Notes under the pieces: generated by a model | Told to the model about the DNA's origin: nothing | Database searches by the model: none | The model's input: the letters and a program-made list of their open reading frames with translations, nothing else | Made by a program: the position numbers and the translations under genes | DNA from: Bacillus sp. AZ43 | GTDB lineage: Bacteria; Actinomycetota; Actinomycetes; Mycobacteriales; Geodermatophilaceae | Assembly: GCA_004570425.1 (NCBI GenBank) | Contig: SPQJ01000003.1 | Coordinates: 124,001 to 188,000 of the forward strand | Direction: 5' to 3' | Length of the DNA: 64,000 nt | Shown here: positions 16,579-24,828 of the stretch, one piece after another | How the letters are laid out: each line of letters opens with the position of its first letter | Numbering within the stretch: the stretch's first letter is position 1

Positions 16579-17769
16579 TCATCGACCTGCGAAGGCGAGA
16601 GCGTCCTGCCAGGCGCTTCCCCGGCCGATCATCGCCCGATATTTCATGATCTTGCCCGGCATGTTGAGCGCCAGGGCGCCGACGAGCAGGTCCTCCTGGC
16701 GGTAGAGGGCGAGCCATCGAGTGTCGTCCAGGTCCCCGATCACGGTGACCTCGTCGGCGGCGGTGATGCCGACCATCTGCAGCTTGTCGCTGTACCAGTC
16801 CGACCAGAAGTAGGGGACGGTGCTGTACGGGGTGGCCTCGGCGGGGGCCAGAGCGTTGCGCGCCGCAGCGGCGCCCTGTTCGGCGGCCGACGTCCAGTGC
16901 TCGAGGCGCATCATCCGGCCGAAGAGCGGGTTGTGCCAGCGCGCGACGTCGCCCGCGGCGTAGACCTCGGGCGCGGCACGCAATGTCTCGTCGCACACGA
17001 CGCCGTCCTCGACCTGCAGCCCTGAATCGGTGAGCCAGTCGGTGACGGGGTCGGCGCCGATCCCGACGACGACGAGATCGGCGGGCAGGATCGAGCCGTC
17101 GGACAGCGCGACGCCTTCGACGCAATCCTCGCCTTCGAGCCCGGTGACGGAGACACCGCACCGCAGCTCGGTGCCGTTGCGGGCGTGCAGGTCTGCGCAG
17201 GCGGCGGCCATCTGCTCGCCAACGGCACGAACGAGCGGCAGCGGGGCCGCCTCGAGGATGGTGACGTCGACGTCCCGCTTGCGGGCGGCCGAGGCGACCT
17301 CGGACCCGATGAAGCCACCACCGACGACGACCATGCGGCAGCCGCCGTCCAGGGCCCGGCGGATGCTGCGGGCGTCCTCCACGGTGCGCAGGGTGTGCAC
17401 GCCGTCGAGCTGCTCCCCGGGCAGCTGCCGGGCGCGCGCACCGGTCGCGATGACCAGCCGGTCGTAGCGCAGCTGCTCGTCACCGCCCAGGACGATCTCC
17501 CGGGCATCGGTGTCGAGCGAGGTCGCGGGCACGCCGAGGCGCAGCTCGACGTCCAGGGCGCGCAGCTCCTCCTCGGTGCGGTGGTGCGGCACCGCCGGGT
17601 CCTCGCCTGGGTCGAGGAAGGCCTTGGACAACGGTGGCCGGTCGTAGGGCAGGTGCTCCTCGGCCCCGACGAGAAGCAGCCGCCCGGCGTAGCCGGTCTT
17701 GCGGGCGGACTCGACCGCGCGCAGCCCGGCCAGTGAGGCTCCGACGACGACGACAGGTCCTTCAGACAT
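16579..17769 (-). CDS. FAD-dependent ferredoxin reductase for the P450 system
   Basis: 396 residues. It has an FAD Rossmann motif at the N-terminus (VVVGASLAGLRAVE), an NAD(P)H Rossmann motif near residue 150 (VVVGGGFIGSEVA), the FAD-binding YAAGDVARW near residue 280, and the C-terminal reductase domain. This is the class that passes electrons from NAD(P)H to small ferredoxins for bacterial P450s. Three genes upstream on the same strand are a P450, a 3Fe-4S ferredoxin and a decayed GMC oxidase, so this is the reductase of that chain. Confidence 0.92.
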   Translation of the reverse strand: MSEGPVVVVGASLAGLRAVESARKTGYAGRLLLVGAEEHLPYDRPPLSKAFLDPGEDPAVPHHRTEEELRALDVELRLGVPATSLDTDAREIVLGGDEQLRYDRLVIATGARARQLPGEQLDGVHTLRTVEDARSIRRALDGGCRMVVVGGGFIGSEVASAARKRDVDVTILEAAPLPLVRAVGEQMAAACADLHARNGTELRCGVSVTGLEGEDCVEGVALSDGSILPADLVVVGIGADPVTDWLTDSGLQVEDGVVCDETLRAAPEVYAAGDVARWHNPLFGRMMRLEHWTSAAEQGAAAARNALAPAEATPYSTVPYFWSDWYSDKLQMVGITAADEVTVIGDLDDTRWLALYRQEDLLVGALALNMPGKIMKYRAMIGRGSAWQDALAFAGR

Positions 17770-17819
17770 CGACTCTCCAGAGAACAGTCGGCGCTGATGC
17801 GCCAAGAACACGGGGCGCG

Positions 17820-18324
17820 TCAGCGGTCGGCGGTCACACAGGCCGGCAGCAGCTGATGGCGCAGTGCCCCCGGTGCGTGGGCGGGACGGCCGGCACGGAT
17901 GGCGCGACAGGCGCGACGCGCTGGTAGGCCGCGCCAAGCGGTGGCCGCACATCCCGCTCTGCCTTGTTGGGCCAGAGGGAGCAGGCGCGCTCGGCCTGTG
18001 CGGTGATGGTCAGCGGCTGGTACAGGGTGTTGGCGTAGTTCAGCGAACCGGCGCCGACGCCCGCCCCGGCGAGGACCACGACCTTGGCGACCTTGCTGAT
18101 CCGCTGGATCCCCTTGAGTCCCCAGGCGGGGTTCCCACCGGAACCGACGGACATCCCATGAGGTCCCGGGCAACGTGTCGTCGGTGAAGCGCATCCCCGG
18201 CCTCGAGCACGGTGATCCGGTAACCCTTCTCCGACAGCCGCAGAGCCGCGACGCTTCCGCCGAAGCCGCTGCCGATGACTAGGACGTGGGCGTCGTGCTC
18301 CGGGCGCGATGCGCCCATCCTCAC
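17820..18324 (-). pseudogene. Decayed GMC/cholesterol-oxidase-like oxidoreductase
   Basis: Pieces of one protein family occur in successive frames. From 18324 (GTG overlapping the ferredoxin stop) comes an FAD-binding start ([18 protein letters not shown]). Then, after a frameshift near 18190, [14 protein letters not shown] appears. After another near 18120 comes [15 protein letters not shown]. This runs directly into what is normally the far C-terminus of the family (TITAQAERACSLWPNK). After a further shift the tail PGALRHQLLPACVTADR ends at 17820. Roughly 400 internal residues are missing. The intact family is about 550-580 residues and oxidises hydroxysteroid or similar alcohols. Confidence 0.8.
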
Positions 18325-18512
18325 TCCTCGATGCTCAGCGCGCTCGTGGGGCAGGCCGCGACGGCCTCCTCCATCAGCGCCCGGCGGCCCCCCGGGGGCG
18401 TGGGGTTCAGCAGCTTGAGCGCGCCGTCGTCACCGACCTCGAAGAAGTCCGGGGCGACCGACTCGCACATTCCCAACGACGAGCACTTGTTCTCGTCCAG
18501 CACGATCCTCAC
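18321..18512 (-). CDS. [3Fe-4S]-type ferredoxin
   Basis: 63 residues from GTG at 18512 with AAAGGA upstream. It has CSSLGMC near residue 10 and the late CP motif in VAACPTSAL, the three-cysteine set typical of P450-partner ferredoxins of actinobacteria. It carries single electrons from the reductase (16579-17769) to the P450 directly upstream (18542-19819), 29 bases away. The acidic surface (EVGDDGAL) also fits that role. Confidence 0.92.
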   Translation of the reverse strand: MRIVLDENKCSSLGMCESVAPDFFEVGDDGALKLLNPTPPGGRRALMEEAVAACPTSALSIEE

Positions 18513-18541
18513 GGGAGTGTCCTTTCCGGTCGGGTGGACGG

Positions 18542-19819
18542 TCAGCGCTGCGGGGTGAAGCGCACGGGCAGGTGGTTGACGCCGTGGAAGAAGGTGCTGA
18601 CCGTGTAGGAAGGCTCTCCGGACACGTCGATGTCGGGCAGCCGGGTCAGCAGCTCGCGGTAGATGGCCGCCAGCTGCTGGCGGGCCAGCTGATTGCCCAG
18701 GCAGTGGTGGATTCCGCCGCCACCGAAGCTCACGTGCGGGTTGGGGTTCCGGGAGAGGTCGAAGCGCTCGGGCGCGTCGAACACCTCGGTGTCCCAGTTG
18801 GCCGAGGCGTAGAACATGACCACCTTGTCGCCCTGGGTGATCTGCTGCCCGTTCAGCTCGCAGTCGCGGGACGCGGTGCGCCGGAACGTCATGATGGGGG
18901 TGGCCCATCGGACCATCTCCTCGACCGCCCCCTTGAGCCGGCCGTCGAGGTCCTCCATGAGCCAGGCCTTCTGCTCGGGGAAGTCGGTCAGGGCCTTCAT
19001 CGCATGGCTGGTGCTCTGCCGGGTCGTGTCGTTGCCGGCGATGGTGAGCAGCCCGAAGAAGGACATGATCTCGTCGTCGGTCAGCCGCTCACCATCGACC
19101 TCGGCCTGCACGAGGTTGCTGAGCAGATCCTCGCCCGGGTTGCGCCGGCGCTCGGCGATGTACCTGCCGGCCAGCTCACCGAGGTACAGCATGGCCTGGA
19201 ACAGGCGGTCGAGGGGTTCCTGGTCGCCCATCAGCTCCGGGTCGTTCCAGCCGCCGGCGAACTGCGACTCGTAGGCCATCTTCGCCCGGTCGGCCTCGTC
19301 GATGCCCATCATGTCGCAGATGTTGTGCATCGGGACGAGAGCCGCCACCTCGGGGACGAAGTCGACCTCGCCCCTGGTCGCGATGTCGTCCACGATGCGC
19401 CGGGCGTTGCCCTGGATCTGGTCGTGGATGCGACGGATTTGCTTGGGGGTGAACGCCGAGCTCAGCAGCCGCCGGATCTTGGTGTGCCGCGGCGGGTCCA
19501 TCGCGATGAAGCCCTGCCCCGCGTCGAGTAGTTCCTGCGGCATCGACTCCATCACGATGCCCTCGCCGGAGATGAAGTCCTCGTGCCGCTTGGTGACCTC
19601 GACCAGGTCGGCATGGCGCACGACAGCCCAGAACCCCTGGTCGTTCGGGTCCTTCATCAGCATGTCCTCGACCGGCTGGTGCCAGCTCACCGGGCGCTCG
19701 GCGCGCAGCACGGCGTAGGTCTTCTCCCGCTCGGCGGCCGTCTGGGACCAGAACGCTCGGGACGAGATGTCCGCGGGGTCATAGGGGCGGGTGTCGCGCG
19801 GATGGGCAACGGTGGTCAT
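18542..19819 (-). CDS. Cytochrome P450
   Basis: 425 residues from ATG at 19819 with GGAG upstream. The I-helix oxygen-activation motif is AGNDTTRQ, ExxR appears as EEMVR, and the haem loop is FGGGGIHHCLGNQLARQ with the Cys thiolate ligand. The sequence resembles actinobacterial P450s of the CYP125/CYP124/CYP142 neighbourhood that hydroxylate sterol side chains or branched aliphatic and terpenoid substrates; I cannot fix the family by eye. It is cytoplasmic and uses the ferredoxin and reductase encoded downstream. It is divergent from a TetR gene across several TTGTCA half-sites. Confidence 0.93.
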   Translation of the reverse strand: MTTVAHPRDTRPYDPADISSRAFWSQTAAEREKTYAVLRAERPVSWHQPVEDMLMKDPNDQGFWAVVRHADLVEVTKRHEDFISGEGIVMESMPQELLDAGQGFIAMDPPRHTKIRRLLSSAFTPKQIRRIHDQIQGNARRIVDDIATRGEVDFVPEVAALVPMHNICDMMGIDEADRAKMAYESQFAGGWNDPELMGDQEPLDRLFQAMLYLGELAGRYIAERRRNPGEDLLSNLVQAEVDGERLTDDEIMSFFGLLTIAGNDTTRQSTSHAMKALTDFPEQKAWLMEDLDGRLKGAVEEMVRWATPIMTFRRTASRDCELNGQQITQGDKVVMFYASANWDTEVFDAPERFDLSRNPNPHVSFGGGGIHHCLGNQLARQQLAAIYRELLTRLPDIDVSGEPSYTVSTFFHGVNHLPVRFTPQR

Positions 19820-19858
19820 CACGGCTCCAGGGTCTGCTCCGTACGGGTGGCAACCAGG

Positions 19859-19973
19859 TTGACACACCGCCCATTTTTGTCAAGTTGTAGACCCCGACTC
19901 GGGATTTGTCAGGACCGGTTTGGACAGAAGGAGGCCCCGGCAGTCGCTGTGACACACTGTCGGAAATTGTCAA
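19859..19973. promoter_or_regulatory. Cluster of TGTCAA half-sites between P450 and TetR genes
   Basis: TTGACA (19859-19864) and TTGTCAA (19877-19883) form an inverted pair. TTTGTCA (19905-19911), GACACACTGTC (19951-19961, palindromic) and TTGTCAA (19967-19973) follow. Such repeated half-sites in a divergent promoter are usual for TetR operators. The minus-strand TTGACA at 19883-19878 could double as a -35 element for the P450 operon. Confidence 0.55.
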
Positions 19974-19989
19974 GGACGGAACAAAGACG

Positions 19990-20607
19990 ATGGGACGGGG
20001 GCGGCCAGTGGCGGCAGAGCCTCTTCGTCTGACCTTCCGCCAACACGTGCGCGACCGCGCACTGGACGCGGCGCGGGCTCTGACGGTCCAGAAGGGCTGG
20101 TCCCGAGTGCGCATGGGGGATGTCGCCGCGCTGACCGGGGTATCGCGCCCGACCTTGTACAAGCAGTTCGGCGACAAGCAAGGCCTCGGGGAAGCGCTGA
20201 TCATGGAGGAGACCGAGCGGTTTCTCGTCGGCATCTCGGGAACGCTCGAAGCCCATCCTCAGGACGCCGCCGGGGGAATCACCGCAGCAATCGAGTACGT
20301 GCTGGCCGAGGCCGACGCCAGTCCCCTGCTGTGCGCGATCCTCACCTCGGCACGCGACGCCGACAACGAGCTGCTGCCCATGCTCACGACACGTTCCGCA
20401 CCGGTGCTCGACGCCGCCACCCGAACCCTGATCTCCTGGTTCACGGAGCACTTCCCCCAGCTGGACCCGCAAGACCTGGCCGACGGCGTGGACGCAGTGG
20501 TCCGACTCGCAGTCAGCCATCTCGTACTCCCCGTCGATGACCGCACGACCACCGCGCGCCGACTGACTCGGATCGCCTTGCGAACCCTGCAGCTGGGGAC
20601 CGTATGA
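19990..20607 (+). CDS. TetR-family regulator of the P450 operon
   Basis: 205 residues. The N-terminal helix-turn-helix is at ~45-70 (MGDVAALTGVSRPTLYKQFGDKQGL), and a ligand-binding helical domain follows. The ATG at 19990 was chosen because the family begins just before the RDRALDAA helix and the upstream extension runs through the half-site cluster. Divergent orientation to the P450 and the intervening repeats suggest that it represses the P450-ferredoxin-reductase operon and itself until the P450 substrate or product binds. Confidence 0.9.
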   Translation: MGRGRPVAAEPLRLTFRQHVRDRALDAARALTVQKGWSRVRMGDVAALTGVSRPTLYKQFGDKQGLGEALIMEETERFLVGISGTLEAHPQDAAGGITAAIEYVLAEADASPLLCAILTSARDADNELLPMLTTRSAPVLDAATRTLISWFTEHFPQLDPQDLADGVDAVVRLAVSHLVLPVDDRTTTARRLTRIALRTLQLGTV

Positions 20608-20688
20608 GCGCGCGACCGATGCGGATCCCGGGCCGGGAAGACGACGGCGCCCGCCCCCGCTAGGGACGGGCCCCGTCGGCGTCCTGGA

Positions 20689-22986
20689 TCATGCCTGACC
20701 GTGCTCCGTGTTCGCGGAGTCCAGGCCGACGACGTCGTCGGCCTTCGTGCCGACGTCGGCGCCGGACTCGGCACCCGGTGCCGCGACACCCGCCGGCGTC
20801 ATCGAGCGGAGCAGGATCTGGCTGACGTCGAGGACCTCGACGTGCTCGCCGGCCTCGCCGTTCTGCTTCTTCGACGTCAACGCGTCGGAGAGCATCGTGA
20901 TGCAGAACGGGCACGCGGTGGAGATCACGTCCGGGTCGAGCTCGAGGGCCTCCTCGGTGCGCTCCATGTTGATCCGCTTGCCGATCTTCTCCTCCATCCA
21001 CATGCGCGCGCCGCCGGCGCCGCAGCAGAAACCGCGGTCCTTGCAGCGGTGCATCTCCTGGGTGGAGAGGCCCTGGACGGAGTCGAGGATCTCGCGCGGC
21101 GGTGTGTAGACCTTGTTGTGCCGGCCGAGGAAGCACGGGTCGTGGTAGGTCACCTTGCGGTCGACCGGCGTGACCGGCGTGAGCCGGCCCTCCTCGACGA
21201 GCTGACCGAGCAGCTGGGTGTGGTGCACCACCTCGTAGTGGCCCTCGAGCTGCGGGTACTCCTTGCCGAGGGAGTTGAAGCAGTGCGGGCAGGTGGCGAC
21301 GATCTTGCGCATGCCCGGCACGCGGCCCTCGAAGACGCCGTCGAGGGTCTCCACGTTCTGCTGGGCGAGCATCTGGAAGAGGAACTCGTTGCCCATGCGG
21401 CGGGCCGGGTCGCCCGAGCAGCTCTCCCCGTTGCCGAGGACGGCGAACTCGACGCCGGCCATGTGCAGCAGCTCGGCCACGGCCTTGGTGGTCTTCTTGG
21501 CGCGGTCGTCGATCGCGCCGGCGCAGCCCACCCAGAACAGGTACTCGATGTCGTAGTCGAGCGGCCCGTCGGCCACCTTGACCTCGAAGTCGAGCTCCTT
21601 GAGCCAGTCCTCGCGGACGTTGCCGCCCATGCCCCACGGGTTTCCGCGGTTCTCCAGGTTCTTCATCATCACGCCGGCCTCCGAGGGGAAGCTCGACTCG
21701 ATCAGCACCTGGTAGCGGCGCATGTCCATGATGTGGTCGACGTGCTCGATGTCGACCGGGCACTGCTCGACGCAGGCGCCGCAACTGGTGCAGCTCCACA
21801 GGACGTCGGGGTCGATGACCCCGCCCTCCTCGAGGGTGCCGACCAGCGGCCGGTGCGCCTGGGCGTCGTTGGTGCCCTCGATGCGGGCGTACCCGGACGC
21901 CCAGGCCTGCTCGTCGCTGGGCTTGAGGACGTCGTAGTCGGGAGCGGTCTCGCTCGCGGTCTTCTCGCCGAGCAGGTAGGGGGCCTTCGCGTAGAGGTGA
22001 TCGCGAAGATCCATGATCACCATCTTGGGGCTGAGCGGCTTGCCGGTGTTCCAGGCCGGGCACTGGCTCTGGCAGCGCCCGCACTCGGTGCAGGTGGTGA
22101 AGTCGAGCATCCCCTTCCAGGTGAAGTCCTCGATCTTCCCGCGGCCGAAGATGTCGTCCTCGCCCGGATCCTCGAAGTCGATCGGCTTGCCGCCGCTGGT
22201 CATCGGCTGCAGGGGGCCGAGCGCGACCGTGCCGTCGTCGTTGCGCTTGAAGTAGATGTTGAAGAAGGCGCTGAACCGGTGCCAGGCGACGCCCATGTTC
22301 AGGATCCGGCTGATCACGACCAGCCAGACCAGGCTCGCCACGATCTTGACGAACGCGACGACCGTGAGCAGGTCGGGATTGTCGGGCAGCACCGTGGCCA
22401 GGGCGCCGGAGATCGGGTGCGACCAGGCGGGGGCGTCGGTCAGGTCGGAGGAGACCTTCAGCGCCCGGATCAGCAGGATGGAGATCCCGATGGTGAGGAT
22501 GACTGCCTCGACGAAGTAGCCGCGGCCCTCGTTGGTGCCGGCGAAGCGGCTCTTCCGGCCCTGCCGGCGCGGGTGGTCCTTCTGGCGCCGGTAGATCAGG
22601 TACAGGATCCCGAGGATCGTGCCGGTGCCGATGACCTCGGCGAACAGGTTCCAGACCCCCCACTCGCCGATCAGCGGCACGTGGAACGCCGGGTCCCACA
22701 CCTCGCCGAACGCCTCGACCAGCGTCAGGACGAGACCGTAGAACCCCATGAAGACGAACCAGTGCGCGACGCCGATTGTCGACCACTTGAGCATGCGGGT
22801 GTGGCCGAGCGACTCGATCGCCAAGGTCTTGAGCCGGTCCTTGACCGGGCCGAAGCGGGTGCCGTCGGGCTGGCCGATGCGGATGATCCGCACCATCGCC
22901 CGCACCGCGCGGTAGGCCATCACCGAGGCCACGATCAGGAAAAGGACGCTGATCGTGCCCAGGACAATCTGCAGAGGGCCCGTCAT
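20689..22986 (-). CDS. etfD: EtfD-like membrane Fe-S oxidoreductase (heterodisulfide-reductase related)
   Basis: 765 residues. The N-terminal ~250 residues carry about five membrane segments of NarI-like type. Two ferredoxin-type clusters follow (CTECGRCQSQCP near 300, CTSCGACVEQCP near 395), then two CCG domains (VGCAGA, CSGD, CPHCFNSLG; HDPCFLG, CCGAGG, CPFC). In mycobacteria the homologue EtfD takes electrons from ETF, and so from acyl-CoA dehydrogenases, into the menaquinone pool. Two acyl-CoA dehydrogenases lie 11-22 kb away, but no etfAB genes are in the window, so ETF must be encoded elsewhere. The gene converges with the TetR gene. Confidence 0.88.
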   Translation of the reverse strand: MTGPLQIVLGTISVLFLIVASVMAYRAVRAMVRIIRIGQPDGTRFGPVKDRLKTLAIESLGHTRMLKWSTIGVAHWFVFMGFYGLVLTLVEAFGEVWDPAFHVPLIGEWGVWNLFAEVIGTGTILGILYLIYRRQKDHPRRQGRKSRFAGTNEGRGYFVEAVILTIGISILLIRALKVSSDLTDAPAWSHPISGALATVLPDNPDLLTVVAFVKIVASLVWLVVISRILNMGVAWHRFSAFFNIYFKRNDDGTVALGPLQPMTSGGKPIDFEDPGEDDIFGRGKIEDFTWKGMLDFTTCTECGRCQSQCPAWNTGKPLSPKMVIMDLRDHLYAKAPYLLGEKTASETAPDYDVLKPSDEQAWASGYARIEGTNDAQAHRPLVGTLEEGGVIDPDVLWSCTSCGACVEQCPVDIEHVDHIMDMRRYQVLIESSFPSEAGVMMKNLENRGNPWGMGGNVREDWLKELDFEVKVADGPLDYDIEYLFWVGCAGAIDDRAKKTTKAVAELLHMAGVEFAVLGNGESCSGDPARRMGNEFLFQMLAQQNVETLDGVFEGRVPGMRKIVATCPHCFNSLGKEYPQLEGHYEVVHHTQLLGQLVEEGRLTPVTPVDRKVTYHDPCFLGRHNKVYTPPREILDSVQGLSTQEMHRCKDRGFCCGAGGARMWMEEKIGKRINMERTEEALELDPDVISTACPFCITMLSDALTSKKQNGEAGEHVEVLDVSQILLRSMTPAGVAAPGAESGADVGTKADDVVGLDSANTEHGQA

Positions 22987-23376
22987 TCTCTTCCTCCCCG
23001 TACGCCTGGCGGCGTCGATCGACTCCCGTCCGTCACGCGAGGGACGGGTTTGCTCCGGTAAGCGCGCCGCGTGCGACAGCGGAAGGCGAGAGGCGGGGCA
23101 CGTGTAGGGACGCCCTCCGCACTACTTGTGCGCGATAGCGGCCGGAGGTTAGACGACTGGTCGGTAACTCGGTGGCGGCGCCGCGCGTCCAGGGGCTGTC
23201 TGCGGAGCGGCTTCCCCCTTGTGACGACTCCCGAGGGCGCGAGGTCGAAGTCTGCGATGAAGGCCGCGCACAGTTGCCGATACCGCTGCACAATCTCCGG
23301 GCCGGATTCGGTCGTGCCGCCGTCGAGAGCGGGCGGGACGTGCCCGGACACGCACCCGAGGCTCCAGGCGCGGTCA
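22987..23376. other. Intergenic region, nothing recognised
   Basis: 390 bases upstream of etfD and downstream of the MarR-type gene. Only the ribosome site GGAAGAGA next to the etfD ATG is evident. Open frames on both strands here look like chance frames in GC-rich sequence. Confidence 0.5.
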
Positions 23377-23922
23377 TCAAGACGACCTCTCCCAGCGAGC
23401 TATCGCGCGGGATGCGCTGGCGCGCAAGTACGACAGGAAGTCCCGTGCTTCCAGAAGTCGGTCTCGGTCGTCCCGGGGGGCGAGTTCACGGAAGCCGGCC
23501 TCCAGAGCTTCCTCGAGCCTCTCCAGCAGGACGAGGCGACTGGCGAGATAGCGCGGAAGGGGATTCGGCCGGCCCAGCCGGTAGTACCCACTTCGCACAC
23601 CGGGCTCGCGATCCCGTTGCAAGAGTCCCAGACGGACCAGTTCCTGCACGGCGCCGCTGATCGCAGCCGCGCTGCTGCCGATCCCCTCGGCGAGATCTCG
23701 GGCGGTGAGGCGATCCCGACCGTCGGCGAGGGCGTAGGCCAGCACGCGCGAGGCCGTCGTGGACAGACCCAGACGATGCAACTCAGCGGTCAGTCGCTGA
23801 TGCACCCGCACGGAGTCACGCCCCGCGTCGAGGTCGGCGGGGTGGGGCAGTCCCTCGGTCCGCGGGGACGTCGCCCCCCGCGGTCCCCGGTCCGGACCCG
23901 TGTCACCGGGCGAAGCGGCCAT
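23377..23922 (-). CDS. MarR/GbsR-type winged-helix regulator
   Basis: 181 residues from ATG at 23922. It has a winged helix at ~60-110 (TTASRVLAYALADGRDRLTARDLAEGIGSSAAAISGAVQELVRLGLL) and a helical C-terminus. The preceding ~45 residues are disordered (Gly/Pro/Arg rich), so a start further in is possible. Regulators of this type in actinobacteria often sit beside MmpL or ABC exporters. It follows the TetR gene on the same strand by 40 bases, and the MMPL transporter is divergent from that TetR gene. Confidence 0.82.
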   Translation of the reverse strand: MAASPGDTGPDRGPRGATSPRTEGLPHPADLDAGRDSVRVHQRLTAELHRLGLSTTASRVLAYALADGRDRLTARDLAEGIGSSAAAISGAVQELVRLGLLQRDREPGVRSGYYRLGRPNPLPRYLASRLVLLERLEEALEAGFRELAPRDDRDRLLEARDFLSYLRASASRAIARWERSS

Positions 23923-23962
23923 CACGACCCCGGGGCGTCGGGTGGGGGGTCGCTGGCATCGA

Positions 23963-24667
23963 TCACCCGAACTCACCTGGCTGAACATGGATGCCCTCAC
24001 GAGGGCTGCTCTCAGGATGGCGTGACGAACTTGCGATCCGGATCGCCGTGAAGCCGCTGCGCATGCCTTCCACGACATCCTTCTCGTCGAGCGGAGGCAG
24101 CGGCTCGGCCTGGTCGGGTCTCATCGCGTCGAAGACCAGGGACACGTACCGGCGCCGGTCCGCCGGCGAGGCCGGGGGCGTGGACAGACCGACGACGAGG
24201 ATGCTGAGCACACGCGGGATGTCGTAGGGCTGGAGGTCCGCACGGATCTCGTTGGCCTCCTGCGCATGCCGCAGCAGGACGGCGAAAGGCTCCAGGAACT
24301 CCCTCAGCATGTCGTCGGTCAGCACCGCGAAGTTCGCCGACGAGGCGATCAATCCGCGCTCCCGGTCGAGCAGCTCCAGCAGCCGCTCGACGATTAGCAG
24401 GAACGACTTCCGGGCACTGCCTTGCGCGCACGAGTGCCGGAGGAGCGGCAGGAGCTCATCTCGCATGATCGACCGGTACACGGCCCGGGTCAGGCTCTCC
24501 CGGCTCGAGAAGTGGCGGTACAGCGTGGCGACCCCGACACCGGCTTCGCCGGCGATCTCCTCCAGCGACCCCTGGCCACCGGAGGCGAAGACCTTTCGGG
24601 CAGCCGCGATCAACCGCTCACTGTTGGCCAGGGCGTCGCGCCGCCGACCTCTTGTCGCCGATGTCAT
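23963..24667 (-). CDS. TetR-family regulator of the MMPL transporter
   Basis: 234 residues from ATG at 24667. The helix-turn-helix is at ~37-62 (SLEEIAGEAGVGVATLYRHFSSRESL), followed by a SCO1712-like ligand domain. It is divergent from the MMPL gene over 161 bases holding a GATAG/CTATC inverted repeat, so it most likely represses the transporter. The C-terminal tail of about 25 residues (SSRHPESSPREG) is unstructured. Confidence 0.88.
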   Translation of the reverse strand: MTSATRGRRRDALANSERLIAAARKVFASGGQGSLEEIAGEAGVGVATLYRHFSSRESLTRAVYRSIMRDELLPLLRHSCAQGSARKSFLLIVERLLELLDRERGLIASSANFAVLTDDMLREFLEPFAVLLRHAQEANEIRADLQPYDIPRVLSILVVGLSTPPASPADRRRYVSLVFDAMRPDQAEPLPPLDEKDVVEGMRSGFTAIRIASSSRHPESSPREGIHVQPGEFG

Positions 24668-24753
24668 CGCAGCACTCCTCTCACGCCGACTCGGGGCGGC
24701 CCCCGTGGTGCCGCCACAAGCCCCCCTCCGCGTCCCGAGCTGACCGCGCTTAC

Positions 24754-24767
24754 GATAGCTTCCTATC
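24754..24767. promoter_or_regulatory. Candidate TetR operator
   Basis: GATAG-CTTC-CTATC: 5-base arms in the TetR/MMPL divergent promoter, one of the few AT-containing stretches there. Confidence 0.4.
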
Positions 24768-24828
24768 ACTTCCATTCCGCGGGGCCCGCATGGGCGCTGT
24801 GACGCACTGACCGGCTCTGGGGGCTGCG

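Noticed and set aside
20701-23061. Long plus-strand open frame opposite etfD (about 786 codons)
   Set aside because: Antisense frame created by G/C-ended codons of a clear Fe-S protein on the minus strand. No motifs, and composition dominated by Ala, Gly, Val, Asp and Leu.
23071-24051. Plus-strand 326-codon frame over the MarR-type gene
   Set aside because: Opposite a clear winged-helix regulator; composition typical of an antisense frame.
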